64,000 nucleotides of DNA from assembly GCF_043099285.1 (NCBI RefSeq), contig NZ_CP170723.1:1364001-1428000 (forward strand), in the 5' to 3' direction. Below are positions 22,980-32,808 of the stretch, piece by piece (within the stretch, counting starts at the first letter, position 1; each line of letters begins with the position of its first letter). The notes beneath the pieces are model-generated. The model saw only the letters and a program-made list of their open reading frames with translations. It did not search any database and was not told where the DNA came from. Source of the DNA: Oryzobacter telluris. Its GTDB lineage: Bacteria; Actinomycetota; Actinomycetes; Actinomycetales; Dermatophilaceae. Position numbers and translations under genes: made by a program.

Positions 22980-25100
22980 GTGACCGACGACACCGCGCCC
23001 GCGACGCCCGCGAGGCTCCCTGCCGCCGGTCGCGTGCTGCTGGTCGCGACCCTGGCCGTCGTCGTCGCCACCCTGCTCGTCGACTGGCGCGTCCCGGCCG
23101 CCCACCGTGCGCTGCTCGCGCTGGACCCCGGCTGGGTCACGGGCCCCGCCGGCCTGTCGATGGTCGTGGCGGGGGTCGTCGTCCTGGCCCGCCGGCCGGG
23201 CAACAGGGTCGGCGCCGTCCTCGGCGGCTTTGGCCTCTGGTGGGCGGTCGACGGCCTCGCCGCCGCGTGGCTCGGGTACTCCACCCTGTCCGACCCGGCC
23301 CTGCCCGGCGCCACGACCGCCTTCACCCTCTTCCAGCGCCTCGGCGCCGGGCTGCTCCTCGCGCTGCCGATGGTTCTCGTCCTCTTCCCGGACGGGCGGT
23401 GGCCGCGCGGTCGGCTCGGCTGGGCGGCCGGCCTCGCGGTCGCGATGAGCGGCCTCCTGTCCGTCCTCCTCCTCACGGTGCCCTCCCGTATCGCCCAGGA
23501 AGCGTCCGGGTCCGGTGCCCTCCCCGAGCCGCTCACCCGCATCGACCTCGACCCGGTCACCCTGCCGCTGCCCGACGGCCTGTGGTCGGTGCTCCTTCGG
23601 GTCGCCTACCTGATGATCCCGGTGAGCCTGGTCCCGGCGCTGGTGGTCGTCGTCGGCCGACACCGCCGTGCCACGGGCCGCACCCGGGCCCAGCTGCGCT
23701 GGCTGCTGTGGGCGGCCGCCGTCGACGTCCTCGTCATGCTCACGGTCAGCGTCCTGCCCGCGGCGGCCACGGTCGGCCTCACCGCCGCGGTGGCCGTCAC
23801 CTCGGCGGCGGTGGCGCTGGCCGCCGTCGACCCCGAGCGCTTCGACGTCGACCGGCTCCTCGGGAACACCGTGGTGGCCGCGGTGCCCGTGGTCGTCACG
23901 GTCCTCCTCGACCTCGCCGTGCTCGGGGTCACGTCCTGGGCGCTGGGGGAGCGCGCGGCCCAGCGGGAGGTCCTCGTCCTCGCCGTGGTCGTCGCGGTCT
24001 GCCTGTGGCTCCCGCTGCGGGAGAGGCTGACCCGAGCCGTCCGACGCCGGATGGGCGCGGGCCAGGACCCGTACGACGTCGTCGCCGGGCTGGCCCGTGG
24101 CCTCGAGGACTCCCGCGGGTCCGAGGCCGAGCTGCTCGCCGTGGCGCGGGCCGTCTCGCGCGCCGTGCGCTCGCCGTGGGTCGGGGTGGAGGTCGCGCAG
24201 GGTGACGGGCGCACCCTCCTCGTCGAGCACGGGAGCCGCCCACAGGAGACCCGCGGCCTTCCCGTCAGCTACCGCGGTGAGGTGGTCGGCCACCTCCTGC
24301 TGCCCGCGCGCGGCGTCGCCGGGAGGCTGCGGCGCGCCGACGAGCGCCTCCTCACCGACGTCGTGCGCCAGGCCGCGGCCGCCGCCCGGGCCGCCCGCCT
24401 CGCCGACGAGCTGCAGCGCAGCCGCGAGGCCCTCGTCACCGCGGTGGAGGACGAGCGCCGTCGCCTGCGCCGCGACCTGCACGACGGGCTCGGCCCGGCG
24501 CTCGCGGCGGTCGCCACCCGCATCGACATGGCCCGCCTCGTGGCAGGTCGTGATGCCGCGGCCGCCGACGCGGCGCTCGCCGCCGCCCGCACCGAGGTCG
24601 GCGAGATGCTCACCGAGGTCCGCCGCCTCGTCCACGGCCTGCGCCCGCCCGCCCTCGACGACGTCGGTCTCCTGCGTGCCCTCGAGCAGCAGGCGGCGCT
24701 CGTCGCCCCCGACGTCGCCACCACGGTGCACGCCACCGGCGACCTCGCCGCCCTGCCCGCCGCCGTCGAGGTCGCCGCGTTCCGTGTCGCGGCCGAGGCG
24801 ATGACCAACGTCGGGCGCCACGCCGCGGCCGACACCGCGACCATCCGCCTCGCGGCCAGCGGCGACACCCTCACCCTCGACGTCGAGGACGACGGCGTCG
24901 GCATCCCCGCGGGCACCCTGGCCGGTGTCGGCCTGGTCTCGTTGCGCGAGCGCGCCGCCGAGCTCGGCGGCACGTGCGAGGTCGGGTCGAACGGCCGCGG
25001 TACCCGCATCCGGGCCCGGTTCCCCCTGACGCAGCGGGCGCAACGCACCGGCGATGCCACCCCCACGTCCCACCCGGCGCCCGAGGAGGCCCTGCCGTGA
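22980..25100 (+). CDS. Sensor histidine kinase, NarL/HisKA_3 type, with membrane sensor and GAF-like region
   Basis: A 706-residue membrane kinase. The first 370 residues contain about eight to ten hydrophobic segments, including a loop FPDGRWPRG and a block AVDPERFDVDRLLGNT. A GAF-like region (about 390-470) follows. The HisKA_3 dimerisation helix is DERRRLRRDLHDGLGPAL with phospho-acceptor His about 501; the HATPase domain has EAMTNVGRHA (N box), DVEDDGVGIP (G1) and GVGLVSLRERAAELGG. GTG 22980 is preferred over in-frame 22887 to avoid a low-complexity extension. It overlaps the regulator by 4 nt. The signal is unknown. Confidence 0.88.
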   Translation: MTDDTAPATPARLPAAGRVLLVATLAVVVATLLVDWRVPAAHRALLALDPGWVTGPAGLSMVVAGVVVLARRPGNRVGAVLGGFGLWWAVDGLAAAWLGYSTLSDPALPGATTAFTLFQRLGAGLLLALPMVLVLFPDGRWPRGRLGWAAGLAVAMSGLLSVLLLTVPSRIAQEASGSGALPEPLTRIDLDPVTLPLPDGLWSVLLRVAYLMIPVSLVPALVVVVGRHRRATGRTRAQLRWLLWAAAVDVLVMLTVSVLPAAATVGLTAAVAVTSAAVALAAVDPERFDVDRLLGNTVVAAVPVVVTVLLDLAVLGVTSWALGERAAQREVLVLAVVVAVCLWLPLRERLTRAVRRRMGAGQDPYDVVAGLARGLEDSRGSEAELLAVARAVSRAVRSPWVGVEVAQGDGRTLLVEHGSRPQETRGLPVSYRGEVVGHLLLPARGVAGRLRRADERLLTDVVRQAAAAARAARLADELQRSREALVTAVEDERRRLRRDLHDGLGPALAAVATRIDMARLVAGRDAAAADAALAAARTEVGEMLTEVRRLVHGLRPPALDDVGLLRALEQQAALVAPDVATTVHATGDLAALPAAVEVAAFRVAAEAMTNVGRHAAADTATIRLAASGDTLTLDVEDDGVGIPAGTLAGVGLVSLRERAAELGGTCEVGSNGRGTRIRARFPLTQRAQRTGDATPTSHPAPEEALP

Positions 25101-25744
25101 CCGAGCCGATCCGGGTCGTCGTCGTCGACGACCACCCCGTCTTCCGGGAGGGCTTCGCGGCGCTGCTCGGGAGCATCCCCGACGTCGAGGTGCTCGCGAC
25201 CGCGTCGTCGGGGGAGGAGGCCGTGGCAGCCGTGGAGGCGCACCGCCCCGCGGTCGTCGTCATGGACGTGCAGATGCCCGGCATGGACGGCGTCGAGGCC
25301 ACCCGGCGCATCATCGGCGCGCACCCCGAGACCGGCGTCGTCGTCCTGACCATGTCGGAGGAGGACGCCACCCTCCTCGACGCCGTGCGGGCCGGGGCGC
25401 GCGGCTACCTGCTCAAGGGGGCCGAACCCGACGAGATCGTCCGCGCCATCACGACCGTCGCGGCGGGGGGAGTCGTCTTCGGCGCCGTGCTCGCGACCCG
25501 GGTGGTCGAGTTCATGGCCCGACCCCGCGCCGCCGACACCGAGCCGTTCCCCGAGCTCTCGGCGCGCGAGCGCGAGGTCCTCGACCTCGTCGCCGGCGGC
25601 CTCACCAACGGGCAGATCGCCGCCCGGCTGTACCTCTCGCCGAAGACGGTGCGCAACCACGTGCACGCCGTGCTCGGCAAGCTGCAGGCTGCCGACCGCA
25701 CCGAGGCGGTCATCCGCGCCCGCGACGCCGGCCTCGGTCGCTGA
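25097..25744 (+). CDS. NarL/FixJ-family response regulator
   Basis: A 215-residue DNA-binding partner of the kinase just upstream (GTGA overlap). The receiver domain has acidic pocket VVVVDDHPVFREG (7-19), phospho-acceptor Asp57 in VVVMDVQMPG, the conserved Thr/Ser region VVVLTMSEED and Lys in YLLKGA. The LuxR-type helix-turn-helix is LSAREREVLDLVAGGLTNGQ through YLSPKTVRNHVHAVLGKL (about 153-200). All key residues are intact. A likely target is the shared upstream region with GGTGTC pairs. Confidence 0.93.
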   Translation: MTEPIRVVVVDDHPVFREGFAALLGSIPDVEVLATASSGEEAVAAVEAHRPAVVVMDVQMPGMDGVEATRRIIGAHPETGVVVLTMSEEDATLLDAVRAGARGYLLKGAEPDEIVRAITTVAAGGVVFGAVLATRVVEFMARPRAADTEPFPELSAREREVLDLVAGGLTNGQIAARLYLSPKTVRNHVHAVLGKLQAADRTEAVIRARDAGLGR

Positions 25745-26103
25745 CCTCCCTCCGACTGCGCGGTCGGGACCTTCCTCTCGGCGGCCTTCGGAGGTCTGGC
25801 GCTGGCGGTCGGCGTGGCCCTGGGCTACGCGGCGCTCACGCGCGGCGAGATCCAGGGCCACCCTGCCGCGATGACGGCGGCCCTCTGCATCGGCGCGGCA
25901 TCCTCGTCGCGAACGTCGTGGGCATCGGGACGGTCGGGATGGAGGTCGTCCAGGAGCAGCTCGACGTCGCGCACGGCTCTCCACTGGGGATCTTCATGGC
26001 CCTCGTCGCCGCCTGCGTCGTCGTCTACGGAGTGGTGGCGAGCCTGCAGGCCGCGGTGTGCGGGTTCCTGCTGGGCCACTGGCTCGACCTGCTCCGCGAC
26101 TGA
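25745..26103 (+). pseudogene. Frameshifted remnant of a small membrane protein
   Basis: Directly after the regulator stop, the same frame reads a start-less but protein-like stretch with TFLSAAFGGLALAVGVALGY and LTRGEIQGHP up to about 25897. Coding sense then jumps by one base: the next frame gives ILVANVVGIGTVGMEVVQE and ends FLLGHWLDLLRD at the TGA at 26101-26103. Restoring one base near 25897-25900 would join the two halves into a protein with about three hydrophobic segments. It lacks a clear start codon, so it looks like a decayed gene; an assembly error could explain the frameshift but not the missing start. Family not recognised. Confidence 0.55.
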
Positions 26104-26131
26104 CGCAGGCCCGGCCAGGTTCCCGGAGGCG

Positions 26132-26668
26132 TCAGCCGGCGTGGCTGGCGAGCGCCAGGCGCTCGGCGTGCGGCAGCGCGAGGAGGGCGGCGGCCTCCAC
26201 CACGAGCTTGCTGCGCCGCACCCCGCTGCCGATGCAGACCTCGCCCGCCTCGGCGACGGCGTCGTCGACGAGCACCGCCCAGTCGTCGGGGAGCCCCACC
26301 GGGGTGATGCCGCCGAACTCCATCCCCGTGAGGCTCACGGCGTCCTCCATCGGGGCGAAGGAGATCTTCCGCGCGCCGAGGTGGCGGCGCACCACCCCGT
26401 TGATGTCGGCCCGGTGCGTGGCCAGGACCATGACCGCCGCGTACGTCGTCACCCCGGCCCGCCGGGCCGCGACGACGACGCAGTTGGCGCTCTTGGCGAG
26501 GTCGACGTCGTACGCGTCGCACAGGGCCGCCGTGTCGGCGAGCCCGGGGTCGATCTCGGCCACCAGGAGCCCGGGCACCGACGCGGCGACCGCCGCGACG
26601 GGCGGGGCGAGCAGGTCGGGGCGCTCGGTGGCGGCGGTCCAGGCGAGGGTTCCGCGGGGGGTCGGCAT
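26132..26668 (-). CDS. YbaK/EbsC-family aminoacyl-tRNA deacylase
   Basis: A 178-residue protein of the trans-editing family that hydrolyses mischarged tRNAs. DLAKSANCVVVAA (about 56-68) contains the conserved Lys; RHLGARKISFAP and MEFGGITPVGLP (about 116-127) form the catalytic-pocket loops, and CIGSGVRRSKLVV follows. ATG 26668 lies 6 nt after TAGCGT. The gene is divergent from the cation-efflux gene with 67 bp between starts. Which tRNA is edited (Cys-tRNAPro in ProX/YbaK relatives) cannot be told from the sequence. Confidence 0.87.
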   Translation of the reverse strand: MPTPRGTLAWTAATERPDLLAPPVAAVAASVPGLLVAEIDPGLADTAALCDAYDVDLAKSANCVVVAARRAGVTTYAAVMVLATHRADINGVVRRHLGARKISFAPMEDAVSLTGMEFGGITPVGLPDDWAVLVDDAVAEAGEVCIGSGVRRSKLVVEAAALLALPHAERLALASHAG

Positions 26669-26735
26669 GGGCCCACGCTAACCGGCCCGACCCGGGTCGA
26701 CAGCGGTCCGGCGAGCCGGGTCTAGAGTCGCCGAC
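26669..26735. promoter_or_regulatory. Divergent candidate leaderless promoters, YbaK and cation-efflux genes
   Basis: Minus strand: TAGCGT (26680-26675), 6 nt, ATG 26668. Plus strand: TAGAGT (26723-26728), 7 nt, ATG 26736. Confidence 0.5.
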
Positions 26736-27797
26736 ATGGCCAGCCGGGACGAGTCGCAGGACGCGCAGGAGAGCAGTTCCGGACACGGGGCGGAGGGTGA
26801 GTCGACCACCGCGGTGCTCGCTGCGCTGGCCGCCAACCTCGGCATCGCCGTCACCAAGTTCGTCGCCTGGCTGCTCACTGGGTTCTCCTCGATGCTCGCC
26901 GAGAGCATCCACAGCCTCGCCGACTCGGGCAACCAGGTCCTGCTGCTCGTCGGCGCCAAGCGCGCCCGGCGCCCCGCCGACCTCGACCACCCCTTCGGCT
27001 TCGGGCAGCAGCGGTACGTCTACTCCTTCCTCGTGGCGATCGTCCTGTTCGTCCTCGGCGGGCTGTTCGCGCTGTACGAGGCCTACGAGAAGGTCCGCGA
27101 GTCGCTGTCCGAGGAGGACTACGACCCGTTCGCCAGCCGCTGGTGGTGGGTGCCGCTCGCCGTCCTCGGCGTCGCCATGGTGATGGAGGGGCTCAGCTTC
27201 CGCACGGCGGTTCGGGCGTCGAACAAGGTGCGCGACGGCCGGCCGTGGCTGCGGTTCGTGCGCGGGTCGAAGTCGCCCGAGCTGCCCGTCGTCCTTCTCG
27301 AGGACTCCGGCGCCCTCATCGGGCTCGTCCTCGCCGCCGCGGGTGTCGGCCTGACGCTCCTCACCGGCAACCCCGTGTTCGACGGCATCGGCTCGGGCCT
27401 CATCGGGCTCCTGCTCGTCTGCGTCGCGGCGTTCCTCGCCGTGGAGATGGGGTCGCTGCTCGTCGGCGAGGCCGCGGGGTCACGCAACCGGGCGGCCATC
27501 ATCGCCGCCCTGGAGTCGCCCACCGGCGTCGACCGGGTCATCCACAGCCGGACCATGCACCTGGGTCCCGACGAGGTCCTCGTGGCCGCCAAGGTCGCGG
27601 TGGGGGCCACCGACAGCGCACACGACGTGGCCGCCGCCATCGACGAGGCGGAGGCCGCGGCCCGCGCTGCCGTGCCCGACCTCACCCTCGTGCTCTACCT
27701 CGAGCCCGACGTCGACCGCACGCCCGGAGCCGACAGCGTCGACGGTCCGCCGTGGGACCGCGAGCGGCGTGCGGCGGCGGACCAGCGGGAGGAATGA
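26736..27797 (+). CDS. Cation diffusion facilitator (CDF) family transporter
   Basis: A 353-residue inner-membrane metal/proton antiporter. AESIHSLADSGNQ (about 52-64, span 2) carries the His/Asp pair of the transport site, and DHPFGFGQQRYVYSFLVA (about 87-104) is the conserved loop into span 3. A later span EDSGALIGLVLAAAGVGL supplies the second Asp. The cytoplasmic C-terminal domain (about 245-330: RVIHSRTMHLGPDEVLVAAKV) has the ferredoxin-like fold of the family. The insert SEEDYDPFASRWWWVPLAV is typical of a subgroup. Metal (Zn, Mn or Fe) is not assignable. Confidence 0.9.
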   Translation: MASRDESQDAQESSSGHGAEGESTTAVLAALAANLGIAVTKFVAWLLTGFSSMLAESIHSLADSGNQVLLLVGAKRARRPADLDHPFGFGQQRYVYSFLVAIVLFVLGGLFALYEAYEKVRESLSEEDYDPFASRWWWVPLAVLGVAMVMEGLSFRTAVRASNKVRDGRPWLRFVRGSKSPELPVVLLEDSGALIGLVLAAAGVGLTLLTGNPVFDGIGSGLIGLLLVCVAAFLAVEMGSLLVGEAAGSRNRAAIIAALESPTGVDRVIHSRTMHLGPDEVLVAAKVAVGATDSAHDVAAAIDEAEAAARAAVPDLTLVLYLEPDVDRTPGADSVDGPPWDRERRAAADQREE

Positions 27798-28281
27798 GAC
27801 CGGGCCGCCGCACCCCCTGCGGGTACGACGGCCCAGCCGCCCGGAGGGCGGGTGTCGGGTCCACTCGGGCGTGACACCGCGTCGGCCGGGGCTACGACGT
27901 CCCCTCCGACGCCCAACACCTGCCGTCGTCCGTGTCGACGGTGGCGGACCCCTGACGAACCCGCCGTGCGCGCCGTGGTCTCCAGCGCACGCTGCCACCC
28001 GGTTGAACGGGGGACTACTTGGTATTTCACCTGACCAGGGGCCCGCATGGGGCTTTCGTGACCACCGGTTTGGCCCCGCGTCGAAGGCTGCGGCCGCGGC
28101 CGCCGTTGCGCGTGTGCAGGGTCGTGGTCAGGTTCGACGGCGGAGGGTCGAGTTGGACAGGCCCCCCGTGGGCCTCGGTACACTGGGCCCTTGCCGGCGC
28201 GGGTGATATCCCTCCACACCAGTGCGGCCCAGAAGGGCGACGCCGGGTCAACCCACCGTCCTGACTCCAAGGAGCTCACGC
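27798..28281. other. 484-bp gene-free region upstream of sahH
   Basis: No convincing coding frame is seen. A 9-bp perfect inverted repeat, ACCTGACCA (28029-28037) and its complement (28125-28133), encloses 87 nt. TACACT (28179-28184) with TTGGAC 20 bp upstream (28153-28158) is a possible, badly spaced promoter that would give a leader of about 90 nt. I did not recognise an S-adenosylhomocysteine riboswitch. A Shine-Dalgarno AAGGAG (28269-28274) precedes sahH. Confidence 0.4.
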
Positions 28282-29733
<1,452 letters not shown>

Positions 29734-29765
29734 CGTCCTGCGTCAGCACGCCTGACTGACACCCG

Positions 29766-29800
29766 GAGCCGGTGTGCCGCCACGAGCGGCACACCGGCTT
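29766..29800 (+). terminator. Intrinsic terminator of sahH
   Basis: Perfect 13-bp GC-rich stem (29768-29780 with 29786-29798), 5-nt loop, one more A-T pair outside, then a T-rich run TTCGTCGTT. It starts 35 bp after the sahH stop. Confidence 0.85.
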
Positions 29801-29931
29801 CGTCGTTCGGTGTACGCGCAGGTCAGGCAGGGTGCACACTGTCAACGCCGCCGGTCCTGCAGGGGACTGTCGACCCGGGCTCTCTGCCCGTGTCGACCAG
29901 TTGGGCGGGTTGACCGCGGCAGGGGCGGCAG

Positions 29932-31068
29932 ATGGATCAATCGACGAGCGCATCCCGCGTTCCCGAACGCGACCGCGCGCTCGACGGACTCCGGGGCTTC
30001 GCGGCCCTCGCAGTGCTCTCCGGGCACCTTGTCACCCACATGGGACTGCTGCCCTTCCCGACCCTGGGCTCCAGCGGCGTCATCGTCTTCTTCGCGCTGT
30101 CCGGCTACCTCGTGGGCCGGATCCTGTGGCGGGTGGAGCCGACTGCCGCCTCGTATGCCCGCTTCCTCCGGCGTCGTGCGCGGCGTCTCGCTCCGGTGCT
30201 GTTGGTGGTGGTGCTCGGCACCAGCGTCGCCATGCTCGGGTTCGCGGCGGCACCACTCACTCTTGTGGCGCGTGATGCCGGTGTCGCGCTCCTTCAGGTG
30301 ACGGCGATCGGGAACGCATTCGGTATCGACACGGCCGTGATCCTGCGCCCCACGTGGAGCCTGACCGTCGAGTGGGCCTTCTACCTGCTCGGCCCCGTCG
30401 CGATCTTCACCCCGAGGAGGCTGGGGCTGAGCGCCAGGCGGACGAGGGGGGTTCTCGCCGCAGGGGCCCTTGCACTCTACGGTCTTGCGCTGCCCCTGTC
30501 GGACCTGGCCTTCTACCACCTCCCCGTCGCGAACCTGGGCGTTCTCGTGGCGGGAGCCGCCCTGGCAGTTGGCCACGAGCATCGCGAGCTCCACGGTCCG
30601 GCGCCGACCAAGGACCCGGCGTACTCGGCGATGGCGATCGTGATGCTCGCGATCTTCGTGGTCCTTCCCGGCGACCCCCTGTCGTGGGGCTGGAAGCTCG
30701 CCGTACTGCCGGGTGCCGCTGTCGCCGCCCTCGTCGTGGTCCACGGGTGCTGGGCCCGGGTCGCGACCTCGCGTCTCCTCGCCGCCCGCTGGCTGCGGGC
30801 GGTCGGCATCCGCGCGTACAGCCTCTACCTCTGGCACCTGCCGGTCATGTGGGTCGTGTGGGTGACCATGCCGGCCAGCACGGCAATGACGAGGGCTGGC
30901 ATCGCGCTGCTCGTCATCGTGCCGTTGGTCGCGCTCAGCTTCGAGGTGCTGGAACGGCCGTACCTGTCTTCTCCGAGCGCGACCCGGTCCGCCTATCTGC
31001 GGCACATCTTGGCGGGTCACGTTCGAGTGCGAAGTGGCGGGGTCGCGAGCACGGCCCACGCCCGCTGA
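29932..31068 (+). CDS. Acyltransferase 3 family (OafA/YrhL-type) membrane protein
   Basis: A 378-residue inner-membrane O-acyltransferase that probably acetylates a surface sugar. The family start ERDRALDGLRGFAALAVLSGH (about 12-32) has the catalytic-type His at the end of span 1, and the RGR-like region VFFALSGYLVGRI and RFLRRRARRLAPVLL follow. WSLTVEWAFYLLGP (about 142-155) and YSLYLWHLPVMW (about 299-310) are also diagnostic. No C-terminal SGNH domain is present. It is the first gene of the polysaccharide region, 130 bp behind the sahH terminator. Confidence 0.88.
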   Translation: MDQSTSASRVPERDRALDGLRGFAALAVLSGHLVTHMGLLPFPTLGSSGVIVFFALSGYLVGRILWRVEPTAASYARFLRRRARRLAPVLLVVVLGTSVAMLGFAAAPLTLVARDAGVALLQVTAIGNAFGIDTAVILRPTWSLTVEWAFYLLGPVAIFTPRRLGLSARRTRGVLAAGALALYGLALPLSDLAFYHLPVANLGVLVAGAALAVGHEHRELHGPAPTKDPAYSAMAIVMLAIFVVLPGDPLSWGWKLAVLPGAAVAALVVVHGCWARVATSRLLAARWLRAVGIRAYSLYLWHLPVMWVVWVTMPASTAMTRAGIALLVIVPLVALSFEVLERPYLSSPSATRSAYLRHILAGHVRVRSGGVASTAHAR

Positions 31069-31095
31069 CGCTCGAACGGTTTCGAGGGGGAGGAC

Positions 31096-32571
31096 ATGGG
31101 GGGATCTCGACGCGCTGCGCTGCCCGTGCTCGTCATCGCCGGCGCGGTGGCGCTGACGGGGCTGGCTGGGCTCTGGGACCCAGACCTCACCCTCGACGCG
31201 CAGTCGAACCTTGTCTACGCGGATCAGGTTCTGTCCGGACGGGTGCCGCACCGCGACTTCTTCGTCACCTACGGACCGGCCAACTACTACGTGCTGGCGG
31301 CCGCCTTCGCCCTGATGGAGCCCAGCGTCGAGGTCCAGCGCCTCGTCGCCCTGACGTACGAAGCGGCTCTTGCTCTGGGCGTCTACGCCTGCTGCGCGAG
31401 ACGTGGTCGGAGCATCGCGCTGGCGGCCGCCCTGACGACCGTCCTCTATGTCTCGTTCATCGAGGTGACTGCGTACGCCTGGTTCGGCGGTCTTGCCGTC
31501 ACCCTCGCCGCCGTGGCCATCCTTCAGCGCCCACCACCCGCGTGGACGGGCGCGGTCAGCGGCGCACTCATCGCGATGTCGACCTTCTGGCGGGCCGAGA
31601 TGCTCATCGTGGGGCTCGCCTGCGCATTGCCGTTCGTCGTCCGCAGCCGTGTGCGGTTCCGGCCCTTCGTCGTCGGCCTCGGCGTCGGGCTGGTGCCCGT
31701 TGCGCTCTACGCGGGGGTTGCCGGTCGGCAGTGGGCCGTCAACATGTTCGGCCGTGCGGGCGCCAATGCCGGGTACGCCTCGCTCGACCCCTCCGTGATC
31801 GCTGGAGGAGCAGTGCTCATCCTCGCGGTGTTCGCGATGGTCGTCCTGGGGATGCGTCGAGCGGACCCGTCGGCGATCTTCGTCGCGGTCTACGTCGCCG
31901 TACAGCTGCCGCAGCTGGCTCAGCGGCCGGACGTCCTCCATCTCGTGTTCGTGGCTGCGTCGTCGATCCCCTTGGCCGTCGCGCACATCGTTCCGGCGGG
32001 TGCAGCGGGTGCGGCGGGTTCGCCGGGAGCGGAGGACGGTGAGGCGTCGGGCGCGCTCCTAGCGCCGATGTCTCGGCTGTGGCTCGGCGGCGTGGCAGCC
32101 ATCGTCCTCATGAGCGGGGCACTCGATGCGGCCGGGACTCCGTGGCGGGAGGTGGAGCAGGTTGCCGTCGGCAACCACTCGGTGATCGCCAGCAAGGACA
32201 CCGCACCACGGATGCGCCACACGGTCCAGGCGCTGGAGCGGGCCTCAGGTGGAGGATCTGTGTTCCTCGGCGCGCAGGACATGTCCAAGCCGACCCTGAC
32301 GTGGGCATTCTTCTACCACCTGATGCCAGCGCGCGCCGCTGACGGCTACTACCTCGAGGTCCCGCCAGGACTCGACCTCACGCAGCAGGAGCGGCTCGCG
32401 AGCGACGTCGAGGGCGCCAGCGTGCTGCTCCTGACAGAGTTCAGCGACGAGGAGCGGGCCCGACTCTTTCCCCGTCTACCCGATCTCTCAGACGTCGCGA
32501 ACGACGCCGTGAGACGATCCTTCTGCAGGGGCGAGGAAACGCCCTACGGGACCGTCTTCGTCCGCTGCTGA
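31096..32571 (+). CDS. Polytopic membrane protein, probable GT-C glycosyltransferase
   Basis: A 491-residue protein with about nine to ten hydrophobic segments up to about 350 and a soluble C-terminal domain of about 140 residues (IASKDTAPRMRHTVQALE to the end). After span 1, the loop LTLDAQSNLVYADQVLSG then RVPHRDFFVTYGPANYY is the type of first extracytoplasmic loop seen in GT39/PMT-like enzymes, with an Asp that could be catalytic. ATG 31096 follows GAGGGGGAGG by a few bases. It may polymerise or add a lipid-linked sugar; a Wzy-like role is possible because no other clear polymerase is visible. Confidence 0.7.
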   Translation: MGGSRRAALPVLVIAGAVALTGLAGLWDPDLTLDAQSNLVYADQVLSGRVPHRDFFVTYGPANYYVLAAAFALMEPSVEVQRLVALTYEAALALGVYACCARRGRSIALAAALTTVLYVSFIEVTAYAWFGGLAVTLAAVAILQRPPPAWTGAVSGALIAMSTFWRAEMLIVGLACALPFVVRSRVRFRPFVVGLGVGLVPVALYAGVAGRQWAVNMFGRAGANAGYASLDPSVIAGGAVLILAVFAMVVLGMRRADPSAIFVAVYVAVQLPQLAQRPDVLHLVFVAASSIPLAVAHIVPAGAAGAAGSPGAEDGEASGALLAPMSRLWLGGVAAIVLMSGALDAAGTPWREVEQVAVGNHSVIASKDTAPRMRHTVQALERASGGGSVFLGAQDMSKPTLTWAFFYHLMPARAADGYYLEVPPGLDLTQQERLASDVEGASVLLLTEFSDEERARLFPRLPDLSDVANDAVRRSFCRGEETPYGTVFVRC

Positions 32572-32808
32572 ACGACGACGGACCGTGTTGGGGCTTCATT
32601 GCCGTCCCTCGGGCGGCGGTGGGTCGATGAAACGCGCAAGGGGATGGAAGATGCCCGCTGCCCGAGCCCCGAGGCCATACCGTGCTGTGCACGAACCGCC
32701 GACTGCAGGACCGTGAGGGAGGAGGAGCATGCGGCCACCGCGAATCCGGGCCCGACGTTCCGACACCCCTCCACTGTTCCTGCAACCTCTCCATCGGCGA
32801 GCGTGCGG

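Noticed and set aside
28019..28030. TATTTCACCTGACC as a third copy of repeat family B
   Set aside because: It lacks the CGA after TCACCT, has no regularly spaced partner motifs, and is not between convergent genes.
27985..28281. S-adenosylhomocysteine riboswitch before sahH
   Set aside because: I could not find the conserved core of that riboswitch; only a generic inverted repeat and a possible promoter are present.
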